A DNA stretch of 64,000 nucleotides, taken from contig NZ_JAMBNX010000001.1 in the NCBI RefSeq assembly GCF_023715325.1, forward strand, positions 434,001 through 498,000, written 5' to 3'. Shown piece by piece: positions 32,594-40,317 of this stretch. Under the pieces are notes generated by a model that worked only from the letters and a program-made list of their open reading frames with translations, had not been told where the DNA came from and searched no databases. Position 1 is the first letter of the stretch. The number at the start of each line of letters is the position of its first letter. This stretch comes from Agromyces mediolanus. Lineage in GTDB: Bacteria; Actinomycetota; Actinomycetes; Actinomycetales; Microbacteriaceae. The position numbers and the translations under genes are program-made.

Positions 32594-34075
32594 GTGAACG
32601 AGGAGACGGATGACGCGAGCGCGCCAGGCGAGGCGCCCGTTCCGCCTCCCTCGGCGCCCGGCGGGCTCCTGACCCGTCTCCGCGCCGCGCTCGGCAGCCA
32701 TCGTGTGGCGACGGCGCTCGGCGCCGGGGCGCTCGGCCTGCTCCTGCTCGGCGGGGGCGCGCTCGCCGTGGGTGCCGCTCTGCGCACCCCGCCGGCGCCT
32801 GTGCGCGTCGCCCAGACCATCGCGAACACGCCGACCGCCGAGTCGAGGCCGACGCCCGAGGCCGCCGCCGCGCCGGTCGCCCTCCGCACCTGCTCCGTCG
32901 CCGAACTCGCCGCCGACTCGCGCCTCGGCGAGCTGCAGGCGCAGGTCGTGAACGCCGGCACCGGCGAGGTGCTGTTCGACCGCGGCGGCGCGACGCCGTC
33001 GCGCACCGCGAGCGTCATGAAGGTGCTGACCTCGGCGGCCGCGCTCGCCGTGCTCGGCCCCGACTACCGGGCGACCACGACCGTCGTGAAGGGCGCGGAG
33101 CCCGGCACCGCCGTGCTCGTCGGCGGCGGGGACGTCACCCTCTCGCGCACGCCGAGCGGCGACGAGGGCGTCTACCCGGGGGCCGCGCACCTCGACGACC
33201 TCGCAGCTCAGGTGCGCGCGGCGTGGGACGCGGACCCCGCGAACCCGCCGCTCACGAGGCTCGTGCTCGACGCGAGCTCCTTCGGCGGCGAGGAATGGCA
33301 GCCGAGCTGGAACCTCAAGGAACGCGACGACGGCTACATGTCGAACATCGCGGCCCTCATGGTCGACGGCGACCGCGACGACCCGTACTCGAACACTTCG
33401 TCCCGCAGCGACGACCCCGTGGGGCGAGCCGGCGAGGCGTTCGCGGCGGAGCTCGGCGGCATCGAGACGATCGAGCGGGGCACCGCGCCCGCCGGCGCCC
33501 CACCCCTCGGCGCGGTCTCGTCGCCCACCGTCGCCCAGCTCGTCGACAAGGCGCTCGTGGTGTCCGACAACACGGTCGCGGAGATGCTCGCGCGCCTCGT
33601 CGCGATCGAGACCGGCGCGGGCAACGACTTCGGCGCGATCAACGCGGGGGTGCTGCAAGGGCTCGCCGGCTACGGTGTCGATACCGCCGGGATCGTGATC
33701 GTCGACGGCTCGGGCCTCTCGGACGACAACGCGGTGCCGCCCGCCTACCTCACCCGACTGTTCCAGAAGATCGCCGCGAGGGAGGGGCAGCTCGGGGTGC
33801 TCCTCGACGGCCTGCCGATCGCGGGCGAGCGCGGCTCGCTGTCGTACGACGACCGCTTCACGGGCGACAACGCGGTGGCCGACGGGCAGGTGATCGCGAA
33901 GACCGGCTGGATCGACACCGGCTACACGCTCGCGGGGGTCGTCCACGCCGCGGACGGCGCGACCCTGACCTTCGCGATCTACGCCCTCGGTGACGTCTCC
34001 GACGACGCGAAGCAGGCGATCGACACGCTGGCGACGGGCTTCTACCGCTGCGGAGCGCAGCTGTCGAACCGCTGA
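32594..34075 (+). CDS. dacB: D-alanyl-D-alanine carboxypeptidase/endopeptidase (PBP4, S13)
   Basis: 493 residues from GTG 32594. Cytoplasmic N-terminal 35 residues, one membrane segment (VATALGAGALGLLLLGGGAL), then the extracellular S13 domain. The three penicillin-binding motifs are SVMK (Ser140, Lys143), SDN (Ser324-Asn326) and KTG (Lys436). The TLSRTPSG and EEWQPSWNLKERDDGYMSNI segments are typical for PBP4. It trims peptidoglycan stem peptides during growth and separation. It is anchored by the N-terminal helix instead of being fully secreted. Confidence 0.92.
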   Translation: MNEETDDASAPGEAPVPPPSAPGGLLTRLRAALGSHRVATALGAGALGLLLLGGGALAVGAALRTPPAPVRVAQTIANTPTAESRPTPEAAAAPVALRTCSVAELAADSRLGELQAQVVNAGTGEVLFDRGGATPSRTASVMKVLTSAAALAVLGPDYRATTTVVKGAEPGTAVLVGGGDVTLSRTPSGDEGVYPGAAHLDDLAAQVRAAWDADPANPPLTRLVLDASSFGGEEWQPSWNLKERDDGYMSNIAALMVDGDRDDPYSNTSSRSDDPVGRAGEAFAAELGGIETIERGTAPAGAPPLGAVSSPTVAQLVDKALVVSDNTVAEMLARLVAIETGAGNDFGAINAGVLQGLAGYGVDTAGIVIVDGSGLSDDNAVPPAYLTRLFQKIAAREGQLGVLLDGLPIAGERGSLSYDDRFTGDNAVADGQVIAKTGWIDTGYTLAGVVHAADGATLTFAIYALGDVSDDAKQAIDTLATGFYRCGAQLSNR

Positions 34076-34119
34076 GCCGCGGATCGCGTCGCCCCGGCGT
34101 TCGGAGGCACAATGGAGGC

Positions 34120-34701
34120 ATGACGAAGGCGCTGTTCATCATCGACGTGCAGAACGACTTCACCGAGGGCGGGGCGCTCGGCGTCGACGGCGGCGCCGCG
34201 GTCGCCGCGGGCGTCACGACGTACCTCTCCGGGCACCGAGGCGAGTACGAGCTCGTCGTCGCCTCGCGCGACTGGCACGACGGAGACAGCGACAACGGCG
34301 GGCACTTCGCCACCGGCGAACCCGACTTCGTCGACACCTGGCCGGTGCACTGCGTCGCGGGGACACCCGGAGCCGAGTACCACCCGGCGCTCGACGTCTC
34401 CGGCGTCGACGTGCACATCCGCAAGGGGCAGGGCCGACCCGCCTACTCGATCTTCGAGGGCACCGACGAGGCGGGACGGGGCATCGCCGAGCTCCTCGCC
34501 GAGCGCGGGATCACCGGGGTCGACGTCGTCGGCATCGCGACCGACTACTGCGTGCGGCAGAGCGCGCTCGACGCGCTCGAACACGGCCAGCACGTGCGGG
34601 TGCTGACCGGACTCGTCGCCGGAGTGGCCCCGGAGTCGTCGGCGGCCGCCCTCGCGGAGCTCGGCCACGCCGGAGCCGAGATCGTCGCGGCGGAGGCGTG
34701 A
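34120..34701 (+). CDS. pncA: Nicotinamidase (isochorismatase fold)
   Basis: 193 residues from ATG 34120. Catalytic triad: Asp9 in ALFIIDVQNDFTEGGAL, Lys102 in VHIRKGQGRPAYS and Cys144 in GIATDYCVRQSALDAL. Metal-binding residues lie in SRDWHDGDS and NGGHF. It converts nicotinamide to nicotinate for NAD salvage and would activate pyrazinamide. The stop overlaps the downstream hydrolase start. Confidence 0.92.
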   Translation: MTKALFIIDVQNDFTEGGALGVDGGAAVAAGVTTYLSGHRGEYELVVASRDWHDGDSDNGGHFATGEPDFVDTWPVHCVAGTPGAEYHPALDVSGVDVHIRKGQGRPAYSIFEGTDEAGRGIAELLAERGITGVDVVGIATDYCVRQSALDALEHGQHVRVLTGLVAGVAPESSAAALAELGHAGAEIVAAEA

Positions 34702-35528
34702 GCCCGGCGCTGCCCGGCGCAGCCGGTCCGGTCCTGCACGCGGAGGCGGCGGACGGCTCGCTCATCGCGTACCGGCGCACCCCGGCGGGGGCAGCCGCCG
34801 AGCCCGGCGCCACCGGGCTCCCGCCAGTGCTGCTCGTGCACGGCTTCGGTGCGAACGGCGCGATCACCTGGCAGCGCACCGGTTGGGTCGACGCGCTCAC
34901 CCGCGCGGGCCGTGACGTGGTGACCGTCGATCTCCGCGGCCACGGCGACAGCGACGCGCCGATCGAGGCGGCGGCGTATCGCGCCGAGGTGCAGGGGGCG
35001 GATCTCGCAGCCGTGCTCGACTCGCTCGAGATCCCCCAGGTGGACGTCGTCGGCTACTCGCTCGGCAGCCGCATCGCCGCCGCCCTCGCCCGCAGTGCGC
35101 CCTCCCGGGTGCGCCGCCTCGTGATCGGCGGCGCCGGGCCGCAGGAACTCTTCGCCAGTTGGGACCTCGAGCGCGCCCGGCAGCTGCTGGACGCTGAACG
35201 CTCGGAGCGCGCCGACGGCGGCTCGGATGCCGCGGCGGTCCCGGCCGGCGAGCAGGTCATGCGCGCGGTGCTCGGCACGGCGGTCCGCTCGGGCGCCGAC
35301 CCCGAGGCGTTGCTCGCGTGCATCGAGGGCATCGCCGGGGCATCCCTCGACCTGCCGTCCGAGCTGCCCGTGCTGTACGTCGCGGGGGCGCTCGATCCGG
35401 TCCCGCGCGGCGCGGCGGAGCTCGCCCGCGAGCGCGGCGCCGAGTACCTCGAGATCCCGGGCCGCGACCACGTCTCGACGCTCACCTCGCGCGCGTTCAA
35501 GGACGCCGCCGTCCGATTCCTCAGCTGA
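34698..35528 (+). CDS. Alpha/beta hydrolase
   Basis: 276 residues from GTG 34698, coupled to pncA. Oxyanion region PPVLLVHGFGANGAITWQ, strand-turn DLRGHGDSDAP, nucleophile elbow VVGYSLGSRIAAAL with Ser, a late acid in VAGALDPVPRG and catalytic His in IPGRDHVSTLTS. No signal peptide, so cytoplasmic. Specificity is not predictable; esterase, lactonase and haloperoxidase-like members all look like this. Confidence 0.82.
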   Translation: MSPALPGAAGPVLHAEAADGSLIAYRRTPAGAAAEPGATGLPPVLLVHGFGANGAITWQRTGWVDALTRAGRDVVTVDLRGHGDSDAPIEAAAYRAEVQGADLAAVLDSLEIPQVDVVGYSLGSRIAAALARSAPSRVRRLVIGGAGPQELFASWDLERARQLLDAERSERADGGSDAAAVPAGEQVMRAVLGTAVRSGADPEALLACIEGIAGASLDLPSELPVLYVAGALDPVPRGAAELARERGAEYLEIPGRDHVSTLTSRAFKDAAVRFLS

Positions 35529-35639
35529 CCCTCGCGGCCCGAACTGGGGGGCGGACGCCGTTCCCTCGTGCACGCCCGGGGCACTAGAGTCGTCCTCGCC
35601 CCGGGCCCGATGCGCGTGCCCGCGAGAGGAGCTTCCCCC

Positions 35640-36710
35640 GTGACCTCAGCCTTCATCCGCGTCGCCCCCGCCGCGATCGGCGTCGGACTCCTGCTCGCCG
35701 CCGCGACCGCCGTGACGCCGGCCGTCGCCGACACGACACCCGCGACCGACTGCCGCACGGACTGCACCGCGGTGTTCGACACCGCGGGCCTGCACACGCT
35801 CGCCGTCCCCGCCGGGGTCGTGTCACTCCGGGCCACGGTCTCCGGCGCTGCGGGGTCGCCCGCGCCCGCCGCGCTCGGCCTGTTCCCCGACGCGGTCGGC
35901 GGCCCCGGCGGCGTCACCACCGCGACGCTCGGCACCGCGCTCGGCGGAACGACGCTCACCCTCCGCGTCGGTGCCGCCGGGGAAGGCAGCGCCCTCGCCG
36001 ACGGCGACGGTGCGCTCCTCGTCGTCGCCGGCGGCGGCGGCGACGGCGGCTACGCGGGCCGCTTCGAACTGCCCGACCAGCTCTTCGCCGCCTACCCGGG
36101 CGGCGCGGGCGGCGCGCCGAGCGCCCCCGGCGTCGCACCGGGCGGCGACGGCACGACCTTCGGCACGGGGGCGTTCAACGGCGCGGGAGGCGCGCTCGCG
36201 GCCGGCGGCGCTGGCGGAGTGGGCGGCGCCAGCGGCTCGGCCGGTGCCGCGGGAACGACGAGCTCCCCGGGCGCGATCGGCCTGTCCGCGGGCGGGGCTG
36301 GAGGCATCCTCACCGTCCAGGACGACCAGTACGAGGCCGGCCCCGGCGGGACGGGGTTCACCGGCGGCGGTGGCGGTGCGGTCAGCCTCGATGCGGTCGA
36401 TGGCGGCGACGAGATCATGATCGACGTCGTCGGTGCCGGCGGCGGCGGGTCCGGCTTCCTCGCCGAGGGACTCAGCGCGGTCGCCGGGGAACCGAACGCC
36501 GGAGCTGGCTCGGTGACCGTGGTGTGGTCGCTCCCGCCGCTGCCCGACCCCGAACCGGCGTCGCCGGTCGTCGCGCCGCCCGCCGAGCCGACGGGTCCGC
36601 AGCTCGCCGAGACCGGGGTCGAGGCGCCGTCGCTCGGGCTCGCCGCTGCGGCGATCGCCGCGGCCGGTGCCGCGCTCCTGGCGCTCCATCGCCGTCGGCG
36701 TCGCGCCTGA
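35640..36710 (+). CDS. Glycine-rich cell-wall protein with LAETG sorting signal
   Basis: 356 residues from GTG 35640, chosen for the GAGAGGAG 8 nt upstream. A signal peptide (APAAIGVGLLLAAATAVTPA, cleavage near AVADTTP) is followed by a beta-rich domain. A Gly/Ala-rich repeat-like region (about residues 120-300; GGAGGVGGASGSAGAAGTTS, FTGGGGGAVSLD) comes next, then a Pro-rich linker. The C-terminal sorting signal is LAETG followed by a hydrophobic helix and RRRRRA. LAxTG signals are used by class E sortases of actinobacteria, so it is probably covalently attached to the wall. Binding partner or role is unknown. Confidence 0.8.
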   Translation: MTSAFIRVAPAAIGVGLLLAAATAVTPAVADTTPATDCRTDCTAVFDTAGLHTLAVPAGVVSLRATVSGAAGSPAPAALGLFPDAVGGPGGVTTATLGTALGGTTLTLRVGAAGEGSALADGDGALLVVAGGGGDGGYAGRFELPDQLFAAYPGGAGGAPSAPGVAPGGDGTTFGTGAFNGAGGALAAGGAGGVGGASGSAGAAGTTSSPGAIGLSAGGAGGILTVQDDQYEAGPGGTGFTGGGGGAVSLDAVDGGDEIMIDVVGAGGGGSGFLAEGLSAVAGEPNAGAGSVTVVWSLPPLPDPEPASPVVAPPAEPTGPQLAETGVEAPSLGLAAAAIAAAGAALLALHRRRRRA

Positions 36711-36758
36711 GTCGCCGAGCCTGAGTCGCCGAGCCTGACCCGCCGCGCCTGACCGTCG

Positions 36759-36855
36759 CGCAGAACTCAGGAACATCCCGGTGATACGCGGGAACGCCGC
36801 CCGGCGATTCCCCGGAAAACCGGGGGACCGCCGGGCGGCGTTCCTGAGTTGTGCG
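36759..36855. terminator. Nested palindromic bidirectional terminator
   Basis: It lies in the gap between two convergent genes. The inner stem pairs 36791-36806 with 36829-36844 (16 bp, GGAACGCCGCCCGGCG and complement), topped by CCCCGG-AAAA-CCGGGG. The outer arms CGCAGAACTCAGGAAC (36759-36774) and 36840-36855 are complementary at 15 of 16 positions. It should end transcripts from both sides. The outer arm shares GATGTTCCTGAGTT with a repeat at 43803. Confidence 0.75.
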
Positions 36856-36865
36856 AGGCGGCGGC

Positions 36866-38008
36866 TCAGAGGGTGTTGCCGAGCTTGAAGCCCTGCTCCT
36901 CGTCGCCCTTCCGCGTGTACGAGAAGCCGTCGGCCCCGATCGTGACCTCCATCTCGCTGTCGTCGGTGCGGGCGACGACGGGCTTCGGATTGCCGTCGAG
37001 GTCGAGCACCAGCGAGGCATCCGTGTACCAGCTCGGCACGACCGGGTTGCCCCACCAGTCGCGACGCTGGTTGTCGTGCACGTCCCAGGTGACCACGGGG
37101 TTGTCGGGGTCGCCGGTGTAGTAGTCCTGCGTGTAGATCTCGACGCGGTGACCGTCGGGGTCGCGCAGGTACAGGTAGAACGCGTTCGAGACGCCGTGGC
37201 GACCCGGGCCGCGCTCGATCGCGTCGGAGCGGCGGAGCGCGCCCAGCTTGTCGCAGATCGCCAGGATGTTGTGCTTCTCGTGCGTGGCGAAGGCGACGTG
37301 GTGCATGCGCGGCCCGTCGCCGCCCGTCATCGCCGTGTCGTGCACGGTGGGCTTGCGACGCATCCATGCCGCGTAGACGGTGCCCTCCTCGTCCTGGATG
37401 TCCTCCGTGACGCGGAAGCCGAGCGACTGCATGAAGTTCACGGCGCGCGGCACGTCGGGGGTGACCTGGTTGAAGTGGTCGAGGCGCACGAGCTCGCCCG
37501 GCGTGTGCAGGTCGTAGCGCCACGAGAGCCGCTCGACGTGCTCGGTCTGGAAGAAGAACTCGTAGGGGAAGCCCAGCGGGTCCTCGACGCGGACCGAGTC
37601 GCCGATGCCCTTCGTGAAGCCCTCGGCCCGGCGCTCGACGCGGCAGCCGAGCTCCGTGTAGAACGCCACGGCCTTGTCGAGGTCCTCGGCCGTGCGCACC
37701 CGGTACGAGAACGCCGCGACCGCGGCGACGGGGCCCTGGCGCAGCACGAGGTTGTGGTGGATGAACTCCTCGGTCGAACGGAGGTAGATCGCCTCCTCGT
37801 CCTCCTCGGTGACGTACAGCCCGAGCACGTCGACGTAGAACACGCGGGAGGCCGCGAGGTCGGTCACGACGAGCTCCATGTACGCGCAGCGCAGGATGTC
37901 GGGAGCGGGCACCGAGGGCGTCGGCACCGGGTTGTCGCTGTGGATCGGGGCCTCCTGGCTCACATAGAAGCCGGAGGAGGTGAGGGTCATTTCGTCGCGG
38001 TGGGTCAT
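36866..38008 (-). CDS. hpaD: Homoprotocatechuate (3,4-dihydroxyphenylacetate) 2,3-dioxygenase
   Basis: Extradiol ring cleavage of 3,4-dihydroxyphenylacetate to 5-carboxymethyl-2-hydroxymuconate semialdehyde, using Fe(II) or Mn(II) and O2. 380 residues, vicinal-oxygen-chelate fold. It is very close to the Brevibacterium fuscum/Arthrobacter enzymes, for example PAPDILRCAYMELVVTDLA and EFIHHNLVLRQGPVAA. Metal ligands His178, His237 and Glu290 keep the same spacing as His155/His214/Glu267 in B. fuscum. The C-terminal lid (NQRRDWWGNPVVPSWYTDAS to GFKLGNTL) is complete. The N-terminus is about 23 residues longer than that enzyme; AAGGACG precedes ATG 38008. Last gene of the leftward hpa operon. Confidence 0.95.
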   Translation of the reverse strand: MTHRDEMTLTSSGFYVSQEAPIHSDNPVPTPSVPAPDILRCAYMELVVTDLAASRVFYVDVLGLYVTEEDEEAIYLRSTEEFIHHNLVLRQGPVAAVAAFSYRVRTAEDLDKAVAFYTELGCRVERRAEGFTKGIGDSVRVEDPLGFPYEFFFQTEHVERLSWRYDLHTPGELVRLDHFNQVTPDVPRAVNFMQSLGFRVTEDIQDEEGTVYAAWMRRKPTVHDTAMTGGDGPRMHHVAFATHEKHNILAICDKLGALRRSDAIERGPGRHGVSNAFYLYLRDPDGHRVEIYTQDYYTGDPDNPVVTWDVHDNQRRDWWGNPVVPSWYTDASLVLDLDGNPKPVVARTDDSEMEVTIGADGFSYTRKGDEEQGFKLGNTL

Positions 38009-38050
38009 GTCAGCGTCCTTGCCTGGGGTGGAGTCTGGGGCGTGGGCCGG

Positions 38051-39586
38051 TCAGCGGGGGTCCGGGTCGTCGAGGTCCGACTCGTGGATCTCCTGCTTGC
38101 CGAACGTCGGGTTGTGCGGCGCGCCGAGCGTGATGTGCACGCTCTGCTGGTCGGTGTAGAAGTCGATCGAGCGGTAACCGCCCTCGTGGCCGAGGCCTGA
38201 CGCCTTGACGCCGCCGAAGGGGGTGCGGAGATCCCGCACGTTGTTCGAGTTCAGCCACACCATGCCGGCCTCGACCGACTGGGCGAAGTTGTGGGCGCGC
38301 TTCAGCTCGTTCGTCCAGATGTAGGCGGCGAGCCCGTACTTCGTGTTGTTCGCGAGGGCGAGCGCCTCCTCCTCCGTGTCGAAGGGGGTGATCGCGACCA
38401 CCGGGCCGAAGATCTCCTCCTGGAAGATGCGGGCGTCGGGCGAGACGTCGGCGAACACGGTGGGGGCGACGTAGTTGCCCTCGGGGAAGCCGTCCGGGCG
38501 TCCGCCGCCCGCGACGAGGCGGCCCTCGCGCTTGCCGAGCTCGACGTAGCTCATCACCTTGTCGTAGTGCTCGGGGTGCACGAGCGCGCCGACCTCGGTG
38601 GCCGGGTCGTGCGGGTGGCCGACCTTCACGCGCTTCGCTTGCGCCGCGTAGCGCTCGACGAACTCGTCGTAGACGTCGCGCTGCACGAGGATGCGCGAGC
38701 CCGCGGTGCAGCGCTCGCCGTTCAGCGAGAACACGCCGAAGATGCAGGCGTCGATCGCGACGTCGAGGTCGGCGTCGGCGAACACGACCGCCGGGCTCTT
38801 GCCGCCGAGCTCCATCGAGAGCCCCTTCAGGTACGGCGCGGCGTTGCCGAAGATGAGCTGCCCGGTGCTGCTCTCGCCCGTGAAGGAGATGAGCGGCACG
38901 TCGGGGTGCTTCACGAGGGCGTCGCCGGCGTCCTCGCCGAGGCCGTTCACGAGGTTGAACACGCCCTTCGGCAGGCCCGCCTCCTCGAAGATGCCGGCCC
39001 AGAGCGAGGCGGAGAGCGGGGTGAACTCCGCGGGCTTCAGCACGACCGTGTTGCCGGTCGCGAGCGCGGGGCCGAGCTTCCACGACTCGAGCATGAACGG
39101 GGTGTTCCACGGCGTGATGAGGCCCGCCACGCCGATCGGCTTGCGGTTCACGTAGTTCATCTGGCGGCCCGGCACCTTGAAGGCGTCGTCGGCCTGGGCG
39201 ACGATGAGGTCGGCGAAGAAGCGGAAGTTCTCGGCGGCGCGACGGGCCTGGCCGAGCGCCTGGGTGATCGGCAGGCCGGAGTCGAAGGACTCGAGCTCGG
39301 CGAGGCGGGCGTCGCGCGACTCGACGAGGTCGGCGATCTTGTGCAGCACGCGGGAGCGCTCGCGGGGGAGCATCCGCGGCCACGGCCCCTCCTCGAAGGC
39401 GCGCTTCGCGGCGGCCACGGCGCGCTCGACGTCGGCCTTCTTGCCGGCCGCGGCGTGGACGTAGGTCTCGTTCGTGACGGGGTTCAGCACCTCGAACGTG
39501 TCGCCGTCGAGCGAGTCGACGAACTCGCCGTCGATGTAGTGCTGGATCTTCTCCGGCAGGTCCGCCGGGCGGTACGCGTCGGTCAT
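38051..39586 (-). CDS. hpaE: 5-carboxymethyl-2-hydroxymuconate semialdehyde dehydrogenase
   Basis: Oxidises the ring-cleavage aldehyde to the muconate with NAD(+). 511 residues from ATG 39586 (AAGGTGA upstream). ALDH motifs: PWNTPFMLESWKLGPALATG, FTGESSTGQLIFG, Glu in LSMELGGKSPAVVFAD and catalytic Cys in NGERCTAGSRILV. The C-terminal end is FGGVKASGLGHEGGYRSIDF. The assignment within the ALDH family rests on its place directly upstream of hpaD (42-bp gap) and the hpa context. Confidence 0.9.
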   Translation of the reverse strand: MTDAYRPADLPEKIQHYIDGEFVDSLDGDTFEVLNPVTNETYVHAAAGKKADVERAVAAAKRAFEEGPWPRMLPRERSRVLHKIADLVESRDARLAELESFDSGLPITQALGQARRAAENFRFFADLIVAQADDAFKVPGRQMNYVNRKPIGVAGLITPWNTPFMLESWKLGPALATGNTVVLKPAEFTPLSASLWAGIFEEAGLPKGVFNLVNGLGEDAGDALVKHPDVPLISFTGESSTGQLIFGNAAPYLKGLSMELGGKSPAVVFADADLDVAIDACIFGVFSLNGERCTAGSRILVQRDVYDEFVERYAAQAKRVKVGHPHDPATEVGALVHPEHYDKVMSYVELGKREGRLVAGGGRPDGFPEGNYVAPTVFADVSPDARIFQEEIFGPVVAITPFDTEEEALALANNTKYGLAAYIWTNELKRAHNFAQSVEAGMVWLNSNNVRDLRTPFGGVKASGLGHEGGYRSIDFYTDQQSVHITLGAPHNPTFGKQEIHESDLDDPDPR

Positions 39587-39648
39587 GCGGGTCTCACCTT
39601 CATCGTGTCGTGGCGCCGGGCCGGGAACGGCGGCGGCGCCGGTGGGGC

Positions 39649-40317
39649 TCAGGGGGTCGGGGTGTGCGCGTGCTGCTCGGCCTGATAGGCGAGCACGGCG
39701 TCGAGGGTGGCGGTGCGGTGGCCGCGGGCCGCCAGCTCGATCTCGATCGAGGGGGCGTCGTCCTCGATGAGCCGGAGGATCGCCTCGTGCTCCTCGACGG
39801 AGGACTGCGCGCGGCCGGGCACGAAGCTGAACGAGGAGTCGCGCAGCACCTTCATGCGGTTCCAGCCGCGGTGCACGAGGTCGAGGATGTGCGGGTTCGG
39901 GCACTCCTCGAACAGCACGGCGTGGAACTCGAGGTTCAGCGCGGTGAAGCGGTGCGGGTCGAAGGCGTCGAGGCTCTCGCGCATCCGCTCGTTCACGGCG
40001 CGGGCACGGGCGATGTGCTCGGCCGTGAGCGTGGGGACGGCGAGCGCGGTCGCCGCGCCCTCGACGAGGGCGAGCGTCTGCATGGTGTGCAGGTACTCGG
40101 TCTCCTGGATGAGGGCGACCTGGGCGCCGACGTTGCGCTCGAAGGTGACGAGGCCTTCGGCCTCGAGCAGGCGGATCGCCTCGCGCACCGGCACGACGGA
40201 GACGCCGAGCTCGCGGGCGATGGTGCCGAGCACGAGCCGGAAGCCCGGCACGTAGCGGCCGTCGTCGATGCGCTCGCGGATGAAGCGGTACGCCTGCTGC
40301 GCCTTGCTCTCGTTCAT
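39649..40317 (-). CDS. GntR/FadR-family regulator of the hpa cluster
   Basis: 222 residues from ATG 40317, overlapping the upstream gene by 4 bp. Winged HTH RFIRERIDDGRYVPGFRLVL to VSVVPVREAIRLLEAEGLVT, then an all-helical FCD ligand domain with metal-type His residues (RFTALNLEFHAVLFEECPNP, SSVEEHEAILRLIE). It is likely a repressor relieved by a pathway intermediate. Palindromic sites at 43624 and 41882 upstream of both hpa transcription units are its probable operators. It lies inside the operon it would control, giving autoregulation. Confidence 0.85.
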   Translation of the reverse strand: MNESKAQQAYRFIRERIDDGRYVPGFRLVLGTIARELGVSVVPVREAIRLLEAEGLVTFERNVGAQVALIQETEYLHTMQTLALVEGAATALAVPTLTAEHIARARAVNERMRESLDAFDPHRFTALNLEFHAVLFEECPNPHILDLVHRGWNRMKVLRDSSFSFVPGRAQSSVEEHEAILRLIEDDAPSIEIELAARGHRTATLDAVLAYQAEQHAHTPTP

